DNA of 10,564 nt from JBFMAE01 sp040756085 (GTDB lineage Bacteria > Desulfobacterota > BSN033 > UBA1163), in the NCBI GenBank assembly GCA_040756085.1, contig JBFMAE010000180.1, forward strand, positions 1-10,564. Direction: 5' to 3'. The number at the start of each line of letters is the position of its first letter. The first letter of the stretch is position 1. The notes beneath the pieces were generated by a model. The model saw nothing but the letters and a program-made list of their open reading frames with translations. It had not been told where the DNA came from and did not search any database. This document shows positions 7,157 through 10,564 of this stretch, one piece after another. Made by a program: the position numbers and the translations under genes.

Positions 7157-7157
7157 T

Positions 7158-8489
7158 TTATAAAATATACCGGCTCAGGTCTTCATCTTCCACAAAGTCT
7201 TTCAATTTTTCTCGAACATATTGAGCATCGATCATCATGCTCTTCCTGGCCATCTCGGGGGCATCGAATGAAATCTCGTCGAGCAACCTTTCCATGATGG
7301 TGTATAGTCGCCGTGCGCCGATGTTCTCCGTTCTCTCATTGATAAAGGCCGCTATCCCTGCAATTTCTGCTATGGCATCCTCTTTGAAATCCATTTCGAC
7401 CGACTCCGTCCCCATCAGGGCGGTGTACTGCTTGATCAGGGCGTTTTCCGGCTCGGTGAGAATTCGGATCAGGTCATCCTTTCCCAAAGAATTGAGTTCC
7501 ACTCGGATCGGGAACCGACCCTGAAGTTCTGGAATAAGGTCAGAGGGTTTTGAAACATGGAATGCTCCGGCGGCGATAAATAGAATATGGTCGGTCTTCA
7601 CCATCCCATATTTCGTCGTCACCGTTGTCCCCTCGACAATGGGCAGGATATCCCTCTGGACTCCTTCTCGGGAGACATCCGGGCCGTAGGTCGTCTCCCT
7701 TCCAGCGATCTTATCGATTTCGTCAAGGAAGATGATCCCCGATTGTTCTACCCGCTCGATGGCCTGTCTGGTCACAGAATCCATATCGATCAATTTATAG
7801 GCCTCTTCCTGCGAAAGAATCTGGAGGGCCTCTGGAACCTTGACCTTTCGCTGTTTCTTCTTCTTCGGAAAGAGGCTTCCAAACATATCTTTAATGTTGA
7901 TATCCATCTCTTCCATCCCGGAGGCCGAGAAGATCTCCACAATGGGGAGGTTTCGATCCACGGTCTCCACCTCCACATACTTCTCATTTAACTTCCCTGT
8001 CCTCAGCAACTTCCTTAGTTTTTCACGGGTGGCTCGCTGATCCTCCCCTTCTTTATGTGGTCCTTTCCCGGCCGGAGGGAGGAGCAAATCCAAGAGCCTC
8101 TCTTCGGCCATCTCCTCTGCCCTCTGCTGGACCTTATTGGATTCTTCCGCTTTCAACATATTGATCGCAAGATCCGTAATGTCCCGGATCATCGACTCCA
8201 CATCCCTCCCCACATAACCCACCTCGGTAAATTTTGAGGCCTCGATCTTCAGGAAAGGGGCTTGAGCCAATTTGGCCAGCCGTCGAGCGATCTCTGTCTT
8301 ACCGACCCCGGTCGGACCGATCATAATGATGTTCTTAGGGGCAATTTCATCCCGTAGAGGCTCTGGCACCTGCTGACGTCTCCATCGATTTCTCAAGGCA
8401 ATGGCCACGGCCCTCTTCGCGTCCTTCTGGCCAACGATATACTTGTCCAGTTCAGAGACGATCTCACGGGGGGTGAAAGTCTGCATCAT
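7158..8489 (-). CDS. hslU: ATP-dependent protease ATPase subunit HslU (ClpY)
   Basis: AAA+ unfoldase that recognises, unfolds and translocates substrates into the HslV chamber; cytoplasmic hexamer. The 443 residues equal the E. coli length. Seen in order: the family N-terminus TPREIVSELDKYIVGQ at 6-21; Walker A GPTGVGKT at 58-65; pore loop GYVGRD at 91-96; the variable, charged I-domain at about 110-240; Walker B GIIFLDEID at 251-259; ELQGRFPIRVEL at 321-332 with the probable arginine finger at Arg 325; sensor-2 GARRL at 391-395; and a C-terminus ending RYIL, equivalent to the tail that inserts into HslV to activate it. It overlaps hslV by four bases (ATGA), so the two are translationally coupled. 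Either of two adjacent ATG codons (8489 or 8486) could start it; GGAGGAG precedes both. The stop is one base from a TTCAAGG-word hairpin. Confidence 0.98.
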   Translation of the reverse strand: MMQTFTPREIVSELDKYIVGQKDAKRAVAIALRNRWRRQQVPEPLRDEIAPKNIIMIGPTGVGKTEIARRLAKLAQAPFLKIEASKFTEVGYVGRDVESMIRDITDLAINMLKAEESNKVQQRAEEMAEERLLDLLLPPAGKGPHKEGEDQRATREKLRKLLRTGKLNEKYVEVETVDRNLPIVEIFSASGMEEMDINIKDMFGSLFPKKKKQRKVKVPEALQILSQEEAYKLIDMDSVTRQAIERVEQSGIIFLDEIDKIAGRETTYGPDVSREGVQRDILPIVEGTTVTTKYGMVKTDHILFIAAGAFHVSKPSDLIPELQGRFPIRVELNSLGKDDLIRILTEPENALIKQYTALMGTESVEMDFKEDAIAEIAGIAAFINERTENIGARRLYTIMERLLDEISFDAPEMARKSMMIDAQYVREKLKDFVEDEDLSRYIL

Positions 8490-9019
8490 AACTCCTCCAC
8501 GATGATCCGGTCATTGGTGTAGATACAGATGGAGGCTGCAATCTTCATCGCCTCTTCAGCGACCGCCCTTGCCTCCAGGTTCGAAAACTGGGTCAGGGCT
8601 TTTGCTGCCGAATGAGCATAGGGGCCACCACTTCCAATCGCGGTCACCCCATCATCGGGTTCGATCACATCTCCATTGCCTGAGATGACAAGGGAGTGTT
8701 CGGAGTCGGCCACGATGAGCAAGGCCTCCAGCCTCCGGAGAACCCGGTCCGTTCTCCAATCCTTGGCCAGCTCGACCGCAGCCCGGAGCAAATTCCCATT
8801 ATACTGCTCTAGCTTCTCTTCAAACTTAGCAAAGAGGGTGAAGGCGTCTGCTGTCGCACCTGCAAAACCAGCGAGTACTTTATCATGATAAATCTTACGG
8901 ACCTTCTTGGCCGTATGCTTCATGATGGTATGTTCAAGGGTCACCTGTCCATCCCCTGCCATCACCACCTTCCCCCTGTGCCGAACGGATAATATCGTCG
9001 TCCCTTGTATGTTAACCAT
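8486..9019 (-). CDS. hslV: ATP-dependent protease catalytic subunit HslV (ClpQ)
   Basis: Threonine peptidase of the HslUV protease, a double-hexamer related to proteasome beta subunits. With the start at 9019 it has 177 residues, against 176 in E. coli. It begins with a six-residue propeptide (MVNIQG) before the Thr-Thr-Ile that normally forms the mature N-terminus, so Thr 7 is the nucleophile and autocleavage after Gly 6 is predicted. Counting from Thr 7, the family's catalytic residues fall exactly where expected: Asp 23 (AGDGQ), Lys 39 (KKVRK) and Ser 130 (GSGGPYA). The open frame extends 17 codons further, to 9070, overlapping the xerC stop, but that extension is encoded by a heptamer array and lacks a ribosome site; GGGAG five bases upstream of 9019 decides the start. 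Its TGA overlaps the hslU ATG. Confidence 0.96.
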   Translation of the reverse strand: MVNIQGTTILSVRHRGKVVMAGDGQVTLEHTIMKHTAKKVRKIYHDKVLAGFAGATADAFTLFAKFEEKLEQYNGNLLRAAVELAKDWRTDRVLRRLEALLIVADSEHSLVISGNGDVIEPDDGVTAIGSGGPYAHSAAKALTQFSNLEARAVAEEAMKIAASICIYTNDRIIVEEL

Positions 9020-9024
9020 CGCAT

Positions 9025-9029
9025 CTCCC
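9025..9029 (-). promoter_or_regulatory. Ribosome binding site deciding the hslV start
   Basis: GGGAG on the minus strand, five bases before the ATG at 9019. It supports the short form of HslV, in which the propeptide is only six residues, over the longer open frame that begins inside the heptamer array at 9070. Confidence 0.75.
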
Positions 9030-9044
9030 TTTTGTCTTTCTTTA

Positions 9045-9079
9045 TTCATCGTCCATTTTTCATTGTCCATCGTTCATCG
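9045..9079. repeat. Five-copy heptamer array across the xerC stop
   Basis: On the minus strand, five consecutive heptamers of the form NNATGRA (CGATGAA, CGATGGA, CAATGAA, AAATGGA, CGATGAA) run exactly in register. The array encodes the last residues of XerC and its stop, and runs into the xerC-hslV gap. No inverted second arm is seen, unlike the other gap repeats. Confidence 0.85.
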
Positions 9080-10061
9080 TTCGCTTCCTTGTTCTATGGA
9101 AACTCCTCGGGTGGGCCTTGTCATAGACCTCCATTAATTTCCCCATACTGAGGTGGATATATCGTTGGGTGGTCGAAAGGCTGGCATGTCCTAACATCTC
9201 CTGAATCTCCCGAATATCTGCGCCTGCATCTAATAGGTGCGTCGCAAAGGTATGCCGAAGGCTATGAGGGCTGATCTTCCGGAAGATGCCTGAACGTTTC
9301 GTATACTTCTTAATCAACCTTCCAACACTTCGAGCGGTGAGCCTCCCCCCTCTTGGGTTGACGAAAAGGGGTCCCTCTCCATTGATCTCCTCCCGTTCTT
9401 CCAAATAGGCCTTCAATGCCTCTCCCGCTTTCATACCGACCGGCACAATGCGTTCCTTTTTCCCCTTTCCCATTACCTTCACAATGCCCAAATCCAGGTC
9501 TAATTGATTCAAATTCAAACTCACCAACTCCCCCACACGCAACCCGCTCGAATAGAGAAGTTCTAAGATCGCCCGATCCCTTAGCTTCTTGTTCTTCGCC
9601 TCCTCCGAAGACTTCTCAGAAGAATCATCCGGCGATTCCATCAACCGGAAGGCTTCATCCACGGTGAGGGTAGTGGGAAGAAGCTTCTCCACTTTTGGAG
9701 TTGAGATACTCTTGGCCGGGTTGGAGGTGGCGATCTGTTCCCTGACCAGATATCTGAAAAAGGAGCGCAGGGTGGAAATCTTCCTCGCAATAGAACTCTT
9801 CTTATTTTTTCGATGGAGGAAGCTTAAAAATCTTCGGATCGCCATCCGATCTACTTTTTCAATCTCTATCTTTCCCGAAGGTGAAAGATACATCCCTGAA
9901 CTCTTTAAAAAATCCCTAAAATCCTCTAAATCCCTTTGGTAACCCCGACAAGTATGAGGAGAGGCATTCTTCTCTGCAGAGAGATAATGGATAAATTGAT
10001 GGACTAAATCTTGCTTGCCAGTGTGCAGGAAAGCTGCCATTTTTTCTTTTTGATCATTCAT
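9060..10061 (-). CDS. xerC: Tyrosine recombinase XerC/XerD family
   Basis: Site-specific recombinase of the Xer type, expected to resolve chromosome dimers at a dif site with its partner. The 333 residues contain an N-terminal SAM-like core-binding domain (about 15-110, with the typical YLSAEKNASPHTCRGYQRDL at 26-45) and a C-terminal catalytic domain. All catalytic residues are present: Arg 175 (GLRVGEL), Lys 199 (GKGKKER), His 266 and Arg 269 (HSLRH), His 292 (LGHAS) and Tyr 301 (TTQRYIHL). XerC rather than XerD is inferred from linkage to hslVU. The protein is longer than the usual 300 for two reasons: a charged Ser/Glu/Lys-rich insertion at about 145-160, and a tail after AHPR whose last residues are encoded by a heptamer repeat array. 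Neither the start at 10061 nor an in-frame Met at 10040 has a clear ribosome site, so the first seven residues are uncertain. Confidence 0.94.
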   Translation of the reverse strand: MNDQKEKMAAFLHTGKQDLVHQFIHYLSAEKNASPHTCRGYQRDLEDFRDFLKSSGMYLSPSGKIEIEKVDRMAIRRFLSFLHRKNKKSSIARKISTLRSFFRYLVREQIATSNPAKSISTPKVEKLLPTTLTVDEAFRLMESPDDSSEKSSEEAKNKKLRDRAILELLYSSGLRVGELVSLNLNQLDLDLGIVKVMGKGKKERIVPVGMKAGEALKAYLEEREEINGEGPLFVNPRGGRLTARSVGRLIKKYTKRSGIFRKISPHSLRHTFATHLLDAGADIREIQEMLGHASLSTTQRYIHLSMGKLMEVYDKAHPRSFHRTRKRTMNDGQ

Positions 10062-10104
10062 TCAAATACCATATAACTTGTGAAAATATTAATTAAACTT
10101 TTAA

Positions 10105-10132
10105 TTTATAACATAATTATCAAATTTATCAA
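10105..10132 (-). promoter_or_regulatory. Possible sigma-70-type promoter upstream of xerC
   Basis: On the minus strand, TTGATA (10132-10127) and TATAAA (10110-10105) are separated by 16 bases, each one mismatch from the TTGACA/TATAAT consensus. The predicted transcript would start near 10098, about 37 bases before the xerC start. The surrounding 70 bases are very AT-rich, so a chance match is likely enough to keep confidence low. It is the only plausible promoter I see for the whole gene cluster. Confidence 0.35.
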
Positions 10133-10230
10133 TAAAATTATTGTTCATTTTTTCCATTTCTTTTGGAATGTCCATAGGTTTCTCCTTCCTGGAGATTCGG
10201 CCTTTTCAAAGTTCTATTTTTCTCCACTCT

Positions 10231-10558
10231 TGTCCAAATTAGATTTTTTACCACAGAGTCACAGAGTACACAGAGAATGTATTTTCTATTTAGCGGTGAG
10301 GTACCCGCCAAATAAAAAGCCTTCTGGCCTTTCAGACCACATCCTTTCCTGTAGCAAAGCCGTCTCCAGGGTTGATGATTCAGTTCCCAAAGGGATGGGC
10401 ATTATGATCCAATCGTCGTCTCCCGATTGGGTCATAAGCAACTCGCCTCTGTGCCCTCAGTGTCTCCGTGGTGAACCTGGTTTTGAAATTCGCAGATATC
10501 AATCCAGAAATTCAATGAAATCAAATCAGCTCCACACGAATCCGAGTTAATTTGGACA
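10231..10558. repeat. Nested inverted-repeat element upstream of xerC
   Basis: An outer perfect 11-base inverted repeat (TGTCCAAATTA at 10231-10241, complement at 10548-10558) flanks a second pair. This second pair, 10250-10275 with 10447-10472, matches at 21 of 26 positions and is built of three CACAGAG-type words with starts 8 and 9 bases apart in both arms. Inside are two hairpins: 10287-10296 with 10305-10314 (9 of 10), and 10402-10415 with 10424-10437 (13 of 14, the mismatch being a possible G-U pair). CACAGAG arrays of this type are, from general knowledge, dispersed in many environmental bacterial genomes. No transposase or convincing protein lies inside. Confidence 0.75.
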
Positions 10559-10564
10559 GCAATG

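Larger units (their letters stand above)
10062..10564. other. Gene-free region upstream of xerC
   Basis: About 500 bases without a supported gene. Positions 10062-10150 are AT-rich and hold the possible xerC promoter; 10231-10558 is the nested repeat element; between them I see nothing recognisable. A plus-strand frame open from 10080 to 10550 is not credible, because it runs across both arms of the CACAGAG repeat and has no family features. Confidence 0.7.

Noticed and set aside
9045..9079. CRISPR-like array
   Set aside because: The units are contiguous heptamers without spacers, and no cas gene is nearby.
10080..10550. Plus-strand open frame of 156 codons upstream of xerC
   Set aside because: It crosses both arms of the CACAGAG inverted repeat, its composition changes abruptly along its length, it has no clear ribosome site and it resembles no family I know; the frame is an accident of the repeat.

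Overview
The window reads as a mid-GC chromosomal segment of a Gram-negative bacterium. An outer-membrane LPS-transport lipoprotein (LptE) marks a diderm. The order xerC-hslV-hslU-argB-argD-argG-leuS-lptE resembles arrangements I associate with Desulfobacterota (former Deltaproteobacteria) and related environmental lineages; this assignment is inference from gene order and protein style, not a database match. All eight genes are conserved housekeeping or biosynthetic genes on the minus strand, so transcription runs from high to low coordinates. I see no tRNA, rRNA, CRISPR array, transposase or phage gene.

Layout in the direction of transcription. Positions 10564-10062 hold no convincing gene. 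They contain an AT-rich stretch with a possible promoter for xerC and a nested inverted-repeat element. Then come xerC (tyrosine recombinase, chromosome dimer resolution), hslV and hslU (ATP-dependent protease, 4-base overlap), three arginine genes (argB acetylglutamate kinase, argD acetylornithine aminotransferase, argG argininosuccinate synthase), leuS (leucyl-tRNA synthetase) and lptE. The last 179 bases, downstream of lptE, hold GC-rich hairpins and a compact three-way-junction repeat. argF and argH, needed to complete ornithine to arginine, are not present here.

The unusual layer is in the gaps. Four successive gaps (hslU-argB, argB-argD, argD-argG, argG-leuS) each hold an imperfect inverted repeat whose arms are arrays of a degenerate 7- or 8-base word. 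The word differs between gaps (TTCAAGGR-like in two, GTTCGGA-like in one, CCAANNN-like in one). The xerC-hslV junction carries a single-arm array of five heptamers, and the region upstream of xerC carries the same architecture with CACAGAG words at 8/9-base spacing. The repeats sit very close to stop codons, encode the extreme C-termini of ArgD and XerC, and extend the open frames of argD and hslV upstream of their likely true starts. This is the most interesting feature of an otherwise ordinary region. It resembles in concept the short tandemly repeated repetitive (STRR) heptamers of cyanobacteria and the REP/BIME palindromes of enterobacteria, but with a different word at each locus.
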